A stretch of 33,940 nt of DNA from an uncultured Rhodospirillaceae bacterium. GTDB taxonomy: Bacteria; Pseudomonadota; Alphaproteobacteria; Rhodospirillales; Casp-alpha2. Position numbers and translations under genes: made by a program. Positions 17,175 through 26,337 of this stretch are shown here, piece after piece. The stretch is from positions 1 to 33,940 of the forward strand of contig CAJWVP010000002.1 in the NCBI GenBank assembly GCA_913048145.1, written 5' to 3'. The notes beneath the pieces were generated by a model. That model did no database searches. It was not told the DNA's origin and was given only the letters and a program-made list of their open reading frames with translations. Positions within the stretch are counted from its first letter, which is position 1. Each line of letters starts with the position of its first letter.

Positions 17175-18089
17175 TTATGATTTGCTGAAATGTTCGGCAG
17201 CGGCCCAAAGTCCGGCTAGCGCAGCCGCTTCGGCGTCACGCGTGACGGTGGAGATATTCGCCCAATTGAAAGCAAGGGCATAGGGTTCGGAGATCGCCCC
17301 AGTGGTAAGAACCTGGATGGTATCGGCGCCGCCATACAATGCCCTAGCGCCCATGATTTCCGCGCCAATCAGCTGCCCGGATAAGAACGAGGCTAGTCCC
17401 GGTTTCGACATTTCGTTCGAGATGCCTAGCGTCCGGGCCGAGAATAGGCGGTGCAAAAGGCCGCCGGCCTCCCGGGCCCGTTCTAGACCCTGGATGAAGG
17501 TGTCCGCGTCGAATGTATCTTCCGGCTCCATCAGTCGGCCCAGGATCGAATGATCCTTGAGGACGGCGAATACCTCGCCAGTCATGAAGGTTGCGAAATC
17601 GTCGATGCGGCCATCCCGCACGCGAATCCATTTCGAATGCGTCCCTGGTATGCAAAAAAGGCCTTCAGTCACGCCATTGGCGGTAATCACGCCGCCAATC
17701 TGGGTTTCCTCGCCGCGCATGATTTCTGGCGCGCCGTCCGCCGTGCGCGCGCGAACCCCGGGCATGATGCGGACCGTGCCGTCCCCAGGCACGGTGATCA
17801 TGGCGGCGATCAGGGCTTCCAGATCACAGGGGGCTTCCAGGTATGGCGCTTCTACCCAGCCTTGCTGTGCGCCGATCATCCCGGACATGAGTACGGCGAT
17901 ATCTGGGTGCTCCTGCCGCCAGGCACCGCAGGCTGCGTCCAACTCGCCCGTGAAGTCGCCATCCGTGACTGCCAGGATGCCCTTCGGCCTGGCGACCCGG
18001 TCTAAGGCCTGACCGCCTGATCCGAGCAGGGTCGCACGTAGGCTGGTGGTGCCCCAGTCGACGGCGATGCAGCGTGCGGTGTCGGTCAT
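17175..18089 (-). CDS. dgoK: 2-dehydro-3-deoxygalactonokinase
   Basis: IAVDWGTTSLRATLL, MSGMIGAQQGWVEAPYLEAP, IPGTHSKWIRV. Confidence 0.92.
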   Translation of the reverse strand: MTDTARCIAVDWGTTSLRATLLGSGGQALDRVARPKGILAVTDGDFTGELDAACGAWRQEHPDIAVLMSGMIGAQQGWVEAPYLEAPCDLEALIAAMITVPGDGTVRIMPGVRARTADGAPEIMRGEETQIGGVITANGVTEGLFCIPGTHSKWIRVRDGRIDDFATFMTGEVFAVLKDHSILGRLMEPEDTFDADTFIQGLERAREAGGLLHRLFSARTLGISNEMSKPGLASFLSGQLIGAEIMGARALYGGADTIQVLTTGAISEPYALAFNWANISTVTRDAEAAALAGLWAAAEHFSKS

Positions 18090-18556
18090 GCGGTAGTTCC
18101 TCGGGTTGTCGATGGGTTATAGACGCATCCATGCACGCCCGACAATGATGTGGCACGGAGCCCCGGGGGTGGATGAAAAATGTCAACCACTTGGGATCAT
18201 TTTATCCCGTTCCCGCCGTTTCGTCTGGTTTGTCCCTGATCAAATGAAGTCGTTCGGGCTGTGAGGGCATGAAGCGAGCCAAACGTTCCTGTATCTCCAC
18301 GGTCCGCGAAGCCGCATAGTAGGCCTGATTCTGCCAGGGCCTGGTTGTAAGCGCTCTCCAGCTTGCCCAACAATGTATCCGCCTCCCAGCAATCAGACGG
18401 TTCCACAGATTCCACCCGCCGCGCTGTATTGTCGAGATAGACTTAGGCTTAGCAAAACGCTGCGTTTCTGGCCAAAAAGATGCCAATTAGCCTGACATGC
18501 CTTGTCATTTGAATGGAAAGACCAAAAGAGATGAAAAGCGAACAATAAAAAATATG

Positions 18557-19840
18557 TCATACAAATTCGAGTTGCTGATTTTTCTTTGACGGCGTCGTCG
18601 TTGTTTGGAGGGATTTGACAATCACGTTGCGCTGCCGCCACACCGTGTACCAGATGACCATGCCAATGACCGCGGCAGTGGCGATGGGTGGACGCAGACC
18701 CGTGTGTTCGGCGATCACGCCCAGGACGAAGGCGCCGACACCCGCGCCGCCAATATGGATTATCCCGTACAGGCTCATGACTCGGCCGCGCATGGCCGAC
18801 GGAGTAACGAAATGCAGCGTTGTTTGCATGCCGATACCTGCGACCACGGTGGTGAAACCGATTGAGAGAGCGACTGGAAGTGCGACCATGTACTCCGTTG
18901 TCGCGACCAAGGTGACCCCGAACACGGCGGTGCCGAGCACGCCCCACAGGGCAATAATCGGTTGATCGTCCATGCCGCCGCGCCTTGCCATCCATATGCC
19001 TGCACCGATAGCACCGATACCAAAGGCCGCGGTCAAAACTGCGAACTCGTCTGCGCCCTTGCCAAACACGTCGGATGTCAGTCCAGGCAGCAACTCGACT
19101 ACCGAGCGCAGACAAAAGGCCGCCGTGGCCATAATAAAGATGACCAGGCGGATCGACGCATGGCCCTGGATGAAACGAATGCCTTCGCGAATATCGTCAA
19201 GAAGCGACGGCTGCGGACCATCCGTTTCGGGTCGTTTGCGTCGCGGGATCTTTAACGAAAGCAACGCGATGATAAGTGCTGCATAGGAACACGCATTGAT
19301 TAGGAACGAACCATGGATCGACCAGAGTGTAATCACCACGGTCGAGATCATGGGCCCCACGAACCGGGCCCCGTTGAAGATCATGGCGTTGAGGGAAATG
19401 GCCGTAGTCAGCAACTCCGGTGGAACCAGGCTGGGCGCCAGAGACAACCGCGCCGGTTGGTTGATGCCCACCGCGCACCCCGTAAGGAAGGTGAAGATGG
19501 TCAGGTGCCAGACGTTCAAGATGCCTGAGGCCGACAAGGCGAACAGTACAAGCGCTGACAGCGCCGCTGCCACCTGCGCCCAGACCATGACCATGATGCG
19601 GCTATACCGGTCCGCCAAGGCGCCGCCCAAAGGGCCCAACAGAAACACGGGCGCGAAATCGGCCATCGCCATGATACCCAGCCATGCCGGCGAATGGGTC
19701 AACTCCCACGTCAGCCAGCCGACTGCGATCCGCTGCATCCAGGTGCCAATCAACGACAGGCCGTTGCCGAAAATATAGCGTGAGTAGTCGGAGTGACGGA
19801 GAGTTGCCCGGATTACACTGGGATTTGTTTTGCGCATCAT
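18557..19840 (-). CDS. MFS transporter (EntS-like exporter family)
   Basis: NGLSLIGTWMQRIAVGWLTWELTHSPAWLGIMAMADFAPVFLLGPLGGALADR. Confidence 0.92.
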   Translation of the reverse strand: MMRKTNPSVIRATLRHSDYSRYIFGNGLSLIGTWMQRIAVGWLTWELTHSPAWLGIMAMADFAPVFLLGPLGGALADRYSRIMVMVWAQVAAALSALVLFALSASGILNVWHLTIFTFLTGCAVGINQPARLSLAPSLVPPELLTTAISLNAMIFNGARFVGPMISTVVITLWSIHGSFLINACSYAALIIALLSLKIPRRKRPETDGPQPSLLDDIREGIRFIQGHASIRLVIFIMATAAFCLRSVVELLPGLTSDVFGKGADEFAVLTAAFGIGAIGAGIWMARRGGMDDQPIIALWGVLGTAVFGVTLVATTEYMVALPVALSIGFTTVVAGIGMQTTLHFVTPSAMRGRVMSLYGIIHIGGAGVGAFVLGVIAEHTGLRPPIATAAVIGMVIWYTVWRQRNVIVKSLQTTTTPSKKNQQLEFV

Positions 19841-20064
19841 ACGATAAAACTAATGGGCCAACCGCGCATGGGGTGCAAATACTGCCGAAGGATGTGTCAG
19901 GTTCGAAAAAATCCGAAGTCTATAACACGTTTGAGGAGCGATTAAGCCTCCCAGGAGACGAGGAGATATAGAGTGTATTGATAATCTTAAAAGTCGGATG
20001 TGAAGTAGGGAGATAACGTTACCAATCTACCGCCTCAATGACGAGCGTTTCCGGTTCGTCGTCG

Positions 20065-21072
20065 TTAATCAAGCTTGAGCTCGCCAATTTTCTCGGCCGT
20101 CGGATCAACAAAGTCGACCGTTGGGTCGCCGGTACGGCCATAGCCACACCAAACGCGAAGGCCGAGAAGTTCCCTGAGCCTGTCGGAGGCGTTGGAAAGT
20201 ACGTCTAAGCGAGTGCCAATCGTGTAGTTCTCTTGAGGGCGAAATTGTGGACCACAATAGGTTATGAGAATGGCGTTGCGATCAATATCGGTCTGGTTCG
20301 AGCCAGTGCCATGCCAGATACGGCCGTCGGTGACGATAGCGCACCCGGGCGGGCCCTCGGCAGCGATTGTATTGACTTCGGCGTCCAAAACTTTGTCTGG
20401 ATGGCGTCCAGCGAGGTGGCTGCCCGGGACGAGGCGGGTGCCGCCGTTCTCTTTTGTCATAGCGTCGAGCATAACTAACACATTGGATACTACCGGAGGT
20501 GCAAGCATCTTAGGCGGAGCCTTCGGGGGCCCATTAGCACTGAAACGCTCCCGTGTGAAGGACCCGACAGGCAGATGCTTAGTTCCTCGTACCGTCGGTT
20601 CGGGCGCCCACCATTGGTCGATATGCAAAGGCATAACGATACCGCCGGGTTTGGCGATGTTGGCCGTGTAACTGTGGATGATGAATTTGTCGCCAAGAAC
20701 ATGCCCGACTATCTCGTTTAACGATTCGAGCTCGAGCAAGTCTAAAAAGGCTTGTCCTTTATTGACTAACATCCAGACCCGTTGGTTGATGCCGCCGTTC
20801 TTTGCGCGGAAGGCTTCGGGGCGCACGCGGCCGTTATTATCGGTGAAGTCCCCCCATTGCTGGTTAGGGCCACCGTCTTCAAAGGCGAGACCCTGTTCTT
20901 TTTCGGCCGCCGCTTGCTCTCGAAGCCGGAGGCGGCAGCGTTCAACTAGCGACGTCGGTACTGCATCTTTTAAAAGACAATAGCCCCAAAGGTTGATATC
21001 AGCTCTTGCACGGGCCAAGTCCTTCGTTGGCTTGGGTAGGTCATCCAGTTTCCAGGTCGGCAGGTAGTTCAT
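20065..21072 (-). CDS. Phytanoyl-CoA dioxygenase (PhyH) family protein
   Basis: PLHIDQWW (HxD iron ligand motif), ENGGTRLVPGSHL, IWHGTGSNQT. Confidence 0.88.
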   Translation of the reverse strand: MNYLPTWKLDDLPKPTKDLARARADINLWGYCLLKDAVPTSLVERCRLRLREQAAAEKEQGLAFEDGGPNQQWGDFTDNNGRVRPEAFRAKNGGINQRVWMLVNKGQAFLDLLELESLNEIVGHVLGDKFIIHSYTANIAKPGGIVMPLHIDQWWAPEPTVRGTKHLPVGSFTRERFSANGPPKAPPKMLAPPVVSNVLVMLDAMTKENGGTRLVPGSHLAGRHPDKVLDAEVNTIAAEGPPGCAIVTDGRIWHGTGSNQTDIDRNAILITYCGPQFRPQENYTIGTRLDVLSNASDRLRELLGLRVWCGYGRTGDPTVDFVDPTAEKIGELKLD

Positions 21073-21448
21073 GAAGCGCTCCGGCAGCGATGAGTTTCCA
21101 AATAGTCTATAGGCCGTACGCGCGGTATGGGAACCGCCGGTATTTCAAATTTTGGCTTGGTTGTAGAAGCATGAAAACTCCTCTTATAGACGGCTTAGTA
21201 ATTTTTCGACTGACTGGCGAATTCAAGTATTGCAAATGTGGTTCTCAACATGCTGACACGCCGCTGCGGCTCGACGCCAACCAGGGTCTAGTATGCTTGA
21301 TCACGGTTATTGCTGCGGTGGGCGGCCCAGGCTCTCAAGTTAACTGCACGTCTTTCTTCTAGGCTTTAGATTTCGGGTATTTTAATTTGGCGATGTTTCT
21401 TCGTGAGAGAAAAAATTATGCAACCTGCCAAGCTAAGGAACCTCTCTT

Positions 21449-22618
21449 TTGAGCGATCTAATTAACACCACAGCAAACGTGCAACCATTCCAATTCCATG
21501 TCGCAGATGACGTACTAAAAGCGATTACAAACCGGGTCGCGACCTATCCCTGGCATGAGATGCCCGATGACGGTGGTTGGGATTACGGGACTAATATGGA
21601 ATACCTTAAGGAGCTATGTGCCTATTGGGTGAATGATTTCGATTGGCGCGCCCAGGAAAAGCGATTGAACGGTTTTTCTCAGTTCATCGCACCCGTTGAC
21701 GACATAAATATGCATTTCATTTATGAACAAGGTAGCGGCGACGCTCCCATGCCATTAATGATCAGTCATGGCTGGCCAGGCTCTGTGGCGGAATTTTTAG
21801 ATCTCATCGAACCGTTGGCACATCCTGAAAGGTTCGGTGGAGAGTCGAGCGACTCATTTACCGTCGTCGCCCCGTCCCTACCCGGGTTTGGGTTTTCTGG
21901 GCGCCCTCCTAGACCCTATGGGCCGAGAAAGATGGCGTCAGTTATTAATACCCTGATGACCAAAACCTTAGGTTTCCAGGGTTATATGGCACAGGGGGGA
22001 GATTGGGGTGGCGCGGTCTGCTCGTGGCTCGGCTTTGACCATGCGCCAGCGTGTAAGGCCATCCACATCAATATACTTACTATGCGTCATCCTGACGGAC
22101 CACAGACCCCGGCGGAAAAGGCATGGGAAGCGCAGTTCGACAATGACCAGATTATGCAGGATGGATATCGAACACAGCAGGCGACCCGTCCTCAAACCCT
22201 GAGCTATGCCATGATGGACAGCCCGGTTGGAATCGCAGCTTGGATTATCGAAAAATTTCACGATTGGTCTGATGTTGAGGTTGGAGAGATAGAGGCTGCC
22301 CACACCAAGGACGAATTGCTGACCAATATAATGATCTACATAACGACACGAACTTTTAACACGGCTTCTTGGATTTATTATGGGCGACGTGAAGAAGGTG
22401 GGCGGATCCTCTCACCAGAAGGTAAACGTGTTGAAGTGCCAACCGGTTGTGCGGTCTTTCCAGCTGAAATGCTCAACTGGCCGCCGCGCTCATATGTTGA
22501 ACGGATCTACAACGTGAAGCATTGGACAGAAATGCCTCGCGGTGGGCACTTTGCGGCGATGGAAGAACCCGATCTACTGCTTGAGGATATTCGAACATTC
22601 GCTCGAACACTCCGTTGA
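21449..22618 (+). CDS. Epoxide hydrolase family alpha/beta hydrolase (EHN N-terminal domain)
   Basis: N-terminal DGGWDYGTNMEYLKELCAYW, HGWPGSVAEF, QGGDWGG nucleophile elbow, GGHFAAMEEPD; no obvious ATG, likely TTG start. Confidence 0.9.
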   Translation: MSDLINTTANVQPFQFHVADDVLKAITNRVATYPWHEMPDDGGWDYGTNMEYLKELCAYWVNDFDWRAQEKRLNGFSQFIAPVDDINMHFIYEQGSGDAPMPLMISHGWPGSVAEFLDLIEPLAHPERFGGESSDSFTVVAPSLPGFGFSGRPPRPYGPRKMASVINTLMTKTLGFQGYMAQGGDWGGAVCSWLGFDHAPACKAIHINILTMRHPDGPQTPAEKAWEAQFDNDQIMQDGYRTQQATRPQTLSYAMMDSPVGIAAWIIEKFHDWSDVEVGEIEAAHTKDELLTNIMIYITTRTFNTASWIYYGRREEGGRILSPEGKRVEVPTGCAVFPAEMLNWPPRSYVERIYNVKHWTEMPRGGHFAAMEEPDLLLEDIRTFARTLR

Positions 22619-23007
22619 ACTAAAAAGCGAACAAATAGTTGTAGATGGTTTTGCTAGTCGACGGACTGGAGTTGGCGTTAGTGGTGCTGCGCGACAAGTT
22701 GCACGTTCCAAATCCAATCAGGTGCCCTGTTTTTATAAAGCGGTTACGGCACCATCGTGCTGCTGCGAGACAAAACTTAGGAACACGCTGCCCCACCTCG
22801 TGACAAATTGCAGCTCCTCGCTGATACCCATGGGGGTATCCCGATTAACAAGGCTTTCGTAACTATTTGAGCGCGTTCTTCAAAGAATAGTTGAAGAGTG
22901 GTATCTTAAGACACATTGCTCAAGATCCACGAAGCGCAGTTCGAATACCAGATGCTTTTGCACGCGCGTTGAATGCGCCGCGCGCGCCTCAAGGAAAGGA
23001 CCCCATC

Positions 23008-24006
23008 GTGACAAAACCCCGCGTTGCCGTCATTGGAACGGGTGGCACCATCTCCTCGGTCGGCCGCCATAGCCTTGACCTTGTTCGGTATATAGAAAAC
23101 AACAAGGTTTACGAAGTGGACGAGCTGCTGAACGCGTTTCCGGAAACCCTGGAACAGGCAGACTTGGTGCCCGTACGTCTAAAGGCCATTCCCTCAACGG
23201 CCATCGGCCCGGTCGATTGGCTTGCCATTAATGCTAAGGTCAATGAGGTAATTGACGACGACCCTTCCATCGACGGCATTGTCATTACCCATGGCACCGC
23301 GACTTTGGAAGAGACCGCCTATTTCCTGAACCTGGTAGCCCATGTGGATGTCCCCATCGTGTTGGTGGGGGCGCAGCGTCCAGCGTCGGGGATGGGGACA
23401 GATGCGGGTATTAATTTAGTCAACGCCATCCGCGCAGCGGGACATCCGGAATCACGGGGCCGGGGGGTGCTAGGTGTGCTCAACGACGAGATTCATTTTT
23501 CCCGGGACATGACTAAGACCTCGACACTCCGCCAGCAGACCTTCCGGAGCGCCGACTTTGGCCTTCTGGGCCATGCGGATTGGGACAAGGTTGCATATTA
23601 CCGCATGCCGGAACGCCGCCGCGCTCCAGATACGGAGTTTGACGTGCGCGGCCTGGATGATCTGCCTCGGGTCGATGTTTCCATGACCTACGCAGGATCG
23701 GACGGTGCCGCGATCGAGGCATTTCAAGCCGCCGGCGCTAAGGGCATCGTTATCGGCGCCATGGCACCGGGCTATGTGACGCCCACGGAACTGGAGAAGT
23801 TGCATGCGGCCCGCGAGGCCGGCGTCACCATTGTGCATTCGAGCCGTGCCGGTTCGGGCCGGGTAGGCGATGTGCCGTCCCGCCGCGCGCCGGGGACGGT
23901 CCTGGCCGACAATTTGACGCCACAGAAGGCCCGCGTGCTGCTCACCGTCGCTCTGACTAAGACCGACAACCCAATGGAACTGCAGCGAATATTTGACGAG
24001 TACTGA
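23008..24006 (+). CDS. Asparaginase/glutaminase-family protein
   Basis: VIGTGGTISSVG, ITHGTATLEETAYFL, VGAQRPASGMGTDAGINLVNAI, RDMTKTSTLRQQTF; GTG start at 23008 preferred. Confidence 0.85.
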   Translation: MTKPRVAVIGTGGTISSVGRHSLDLVRYIENNKVYEVDELLNAFPETLEQADLVPVRLKAIPSTAIGPVDWLAINAKVNEVIDDDPSIDGIVITHGTATLEETAYFLNLVAHVDVPIVLVGAQRPASGMGTDAGINLVNAIRAAGHPESRGRGVLGVLNDEIHFSRDMTKTSTLRQQTFRSADFGLLGHADWDKVAYYRMPERRRAPDTEFDVRGLDDLPRVDVSMTYAGSDGAAIEAFQAAGAKGIVIGAMAPGYVTPTELEKLHAAREAGVTIVHSSRAGSGRVGDVPSRRAPGTVLADNLTPQKARVLLTVALTKTDNPMELQRIFDEY

Positions 24007-24161
24007 AGGTTTGAACGGCGTCGAGCACGCGGAACTTCTTCTAGTCTGTTCTCCCTGACCCGGTCCAAACGCCTAAAGAGAGAAGTTCGCGTCTGGATCC
24101 CAGATCATAGGGGATGTAATGATGCCGGAAATGGTTGGGCCCAACATGAGGAGAGTTCACG

Positions 24162-24950
24162 ATGGATAGCAACAGCCGGGACGCCGCCGAACGGATCTGG
24201 AACTGCTGGCAGAACGGCACGGTCATGGACGATCTCCCTGAAGATTTGCGTCCGGTGACGCGGATCGAGGGCTATGCCGTTCAGGCTCATCTCGCAACCC
24301 TCAGCGACGATGCCGTGTTTGGCTGGAAGATTGCTGCAACCAGCACCGACGGCCAGAATCACATCGGCGTGTCGGGGCCTCTGGCGGGGAGGCTCTTGGG
24401 TGAGCGCGTATTCCAATCGGGTCAGATGCTTACCTTTGGTGCCAACCGCATGGCCGTAGCGGAGCCTGAATTTGCCTTCCGTATGGGCCGTCGGTTCGAA
24501 CCCCGCGCCGAGCCCTATGCACAGGCCGAAGTCATGGACGCCGTGGACACGCTGCACACGGCTATCGAGTTGCCCGATTCTCGCTTCGCCGATTTCGCTG
24601 GGGTCGGCGAAGCCGTGTTGATAGCCGACAACGCCTGCGCCCATGAATTCGTGATCGGCCCTCCCATGCCTGAAGATTGGCGGAACACAGACCTGGCGGC
24701 ACACCCGGTTGAAATTTCAGTCGTTGGCGGCGGCACTCACGTGGGTGTCGGCGCCAACGTCCTCGAGGATCCGCGCATCGCCTTAAACTGGTTGATCAAC
24801 GAGCTTCGTCAATACGGGATCACACTTGAGGCCGGAATGGTCGTCACCACGGGCACCTGTGCGATGCCTATCCCGATCGGGGCGGGCGACAGGGTGATGG
24901 CTGATTACGGAACCTTGGGCCGCCTCGAAATCACCTTTGCGTCGCCGTAG
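24162..24950 (+). CDS. 2-keto-4-pentenoate hydratase / FAH-family hydratase (MhpD-like)
   Basis: GWKIAATSTDGQNHIGVSGPLAGRLL, EPEFAFRMGR, TAIELPDSRFADF, VVTTGTCAMPIPIGAGDRVMADYGTLG. Confidence 0.88.
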   Translation: MDSNSRDAAERIWNCWQNGTVMDDLPEDLRPVTRIEGYAVQAHLATLSDDAVFGWKIAATSTDGQNHIGVSGPLAGRLLGERVFQSGQMLTFGANRMAVAEPEFAFRMGRRFEPRAEPYAQAEVMDAVDTLHTAIELPDSRFADFAGVGEAVLIADNACAHEFVIGPPMPEDWRNTDLAAHPVEISVVGGGTHVGVGANVLEDPRIALNWLINELRQYGITLEAGMVVTTGTCAMPIPIGAGDRVMADYGTLGRLEITFASP

Positions 24951-26040
24951 CCCGTGTATTATCACCTTCGACCTGCCAAGCTTGGAACAAAGCTGCGACG
25001 GTCTGTTCCGAGACACCCCGGGTGATGAACACGAGTTTCGTGCGGCGGTCTGCCGTCGGCCAAGCGTCCAGTCGGACCGGGTCGTGAAATATGTGCTGCA
25101 CGCCGTGGATAACGAAGGGCGTGTCGGGGGTTTCTGCGATGTTGACGATACCTTTTACCCGCAACAGATCGGCGCCCCGATTGGCGATCAGGACGTCGAG
25201 GGCGAACCGAAATACTGCCGTGCTTATCGGATCGTCGAGGACCAGGCTAAAAGCTCGCACATCAGCGCCGTGCCGGTTGACGTCATGGGCGTGATTATGG
25301 TCATGGCTGTAACCGTCAGGAGCGTGCGGGTCGTGGGGATCGGCCTCGAAGGCTTCGGCGTTGAGCCATTTCTGAACGTCGAAGGTCTTGGTTGTCGGGT
25401 CGAAGAGCGACGTATCGAAGAGGTTGCGAGGATCGAACGTGGATGCGTTGCGTTCAAGCAACGGCGCCGCGGGGTTAAGCTCAGCCAGTCGCGCCGACAG
25501 CCGCGCCAAGTCGGTGCGTGTGGCTGGGTCCTGAGCTAGGTCCGTCTTGGTAAGGACGATACGGTCAGCCACAGCCGCCTGTTTGACGCTTTCATCATGT
25601 TGAGCAAGTGTCGTTCCCCCGTTGACTGCGTCTACGCAGGTGATCACGCCGCCCAACATATACCGGCCGGCCAGCCCGGGGTCGGTCATGAGGGTGTGGA
25701 TGACCGGCGCAGGATCTGCGAGGCCTGTCGTCTCAACCACCAGGCGCGTGAACGGCGAAACCGCGCCTGCGGCCCTTCGGCGATGCAGGTCCATCAGGGT
25801 TTTACGGATGTCGCCGCGGATCATGCAACACAGGCACCCAGTGGTCATTTCCACGAGTTGCTCACCGCTGTGTTGGACGAGGAAACCGTCCAGGCCCACA
25901 TCCCCGAATTCGTTGACCACCACGGCCGTGTCGTGAAAGCGGGGATCACGGAGGACTTGGGTTAGCAGGGTTGATTTTCCGCTGCCGAGAAACCCGGTTA
26001 GGAGCGTCACGGGAATAATCGTTACATCGAATTCTTCCAT
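24931..26040 (-). CDS. CobW/COG0523 family GTPase (putative zinc metallochaperone)
   Basis: VTLLTGFLGSGKSTLL Walker A, GCLCCMIRGD (CxCC), TKTDL, His-rich loop HDHNHAHDVNRH; ATG at 26040. Confidence 0.93.
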   Translation of the reverse strand: MEEFDVTIIPVTLLTGFLGSGKSTLLTQVLRDPRFHDTAVVVNEFGDVGLDGFLVQHSGEQLVEMTTGCLCCMIRGDIRKTLMDLHRRRAAGAVSPFTRLVVETTGLADPAPVIHTLMTDPGLAGRYMLGGVITCVDAVNGGTTLAQHDESVKQAAVADRIVLTKTDLAQDPATRTDLARLSARLAELNPAAPLLERNASTFDPRNLFDTSLFDPTTKTFDVQKWLNAEAFEADPHDPHAPDGYSHDHNHAHDVNRHGADVRAFSLVLDDPISTAVFRFALDVLIANRGADLLRVKGIVNIAETPDTPFVIHGVQHIFHDPVRLDAWPTADRRTKLVFITRGVSEQTVAALFQAWQVEGDNTRATATQR

Positions 26041-26101
26041 CATTTGTCCATATTTCTCTATCGTCGACCGTTCGACATGGCAAATTTTAGCCTCTGCAGA
26101 T

Positions 26102-26119
26102 ACAACGTTATAACATGAC
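26102..26119. promoter_or_regulatory. Candidate Zur box upstream of the COG0523 gene
   Basis: acaacGTTATAACatgac; minus strand GTCATGTTATAACGTTGT has the GTTATAAC core of alphaproteobacterial Zur motifs; 62-79 bp upstream of the start codon. Confidence 0.55.
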
Positions 26120-26337
26120 AATTAATCTTGAACGGATAGAGAAATTCCTAAACGTCTTCCTACAGTCTGTGCTCATTTGTAAAAAGCTGCCACGGTTTGT
26201 GGCAGATTGTGTGCTAGGGGCGCCGAAGGCAGTCTATTTCTTCACTACCAGGAAGGTCGCGCCGCATCGCCAGCATATTGGGATGTTGATCATTGTCCGC
26301 CACCTCAATGGTGCGGTCGGGCCTGATGGCCCGGGCC

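Noticed and set aside
18197-18486. Overlapping minus-strand ORFs (72 and 94 aa) upstream of dgoK
   Set aside because: Two competing frames, no recognised family; could be a decayed gene but I cannot support an identity.
19860-19971. Fragment SGSKKSEVYNTFEERLSLPGDEEI as possible GntR N-terminal remnant
   Set aside because: Too short and only vaguely similar to a winged-helix start.
21090-21362. 90-aa ORF between the PhyH and epoxide hydrolase genes
   Set aside because: No family motif and no clear SD; probably chance ORF.
22619-22890. Spacer after the epoxide hydrolase, including hairpin GATACCC-atgg-GGGTATC (22823-22840)
   Set aside because: Hairpin has only a 7-bp stem and no T tract; translated fragments (e.g. 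GTIVLLRDKT) did not match a family I recognise.
24931-24950. 20-bp overlap of convergent mhpD-like and COG0523 genes
   Set aside because: Compact convergent 3' overlaps are common; not notable alone.
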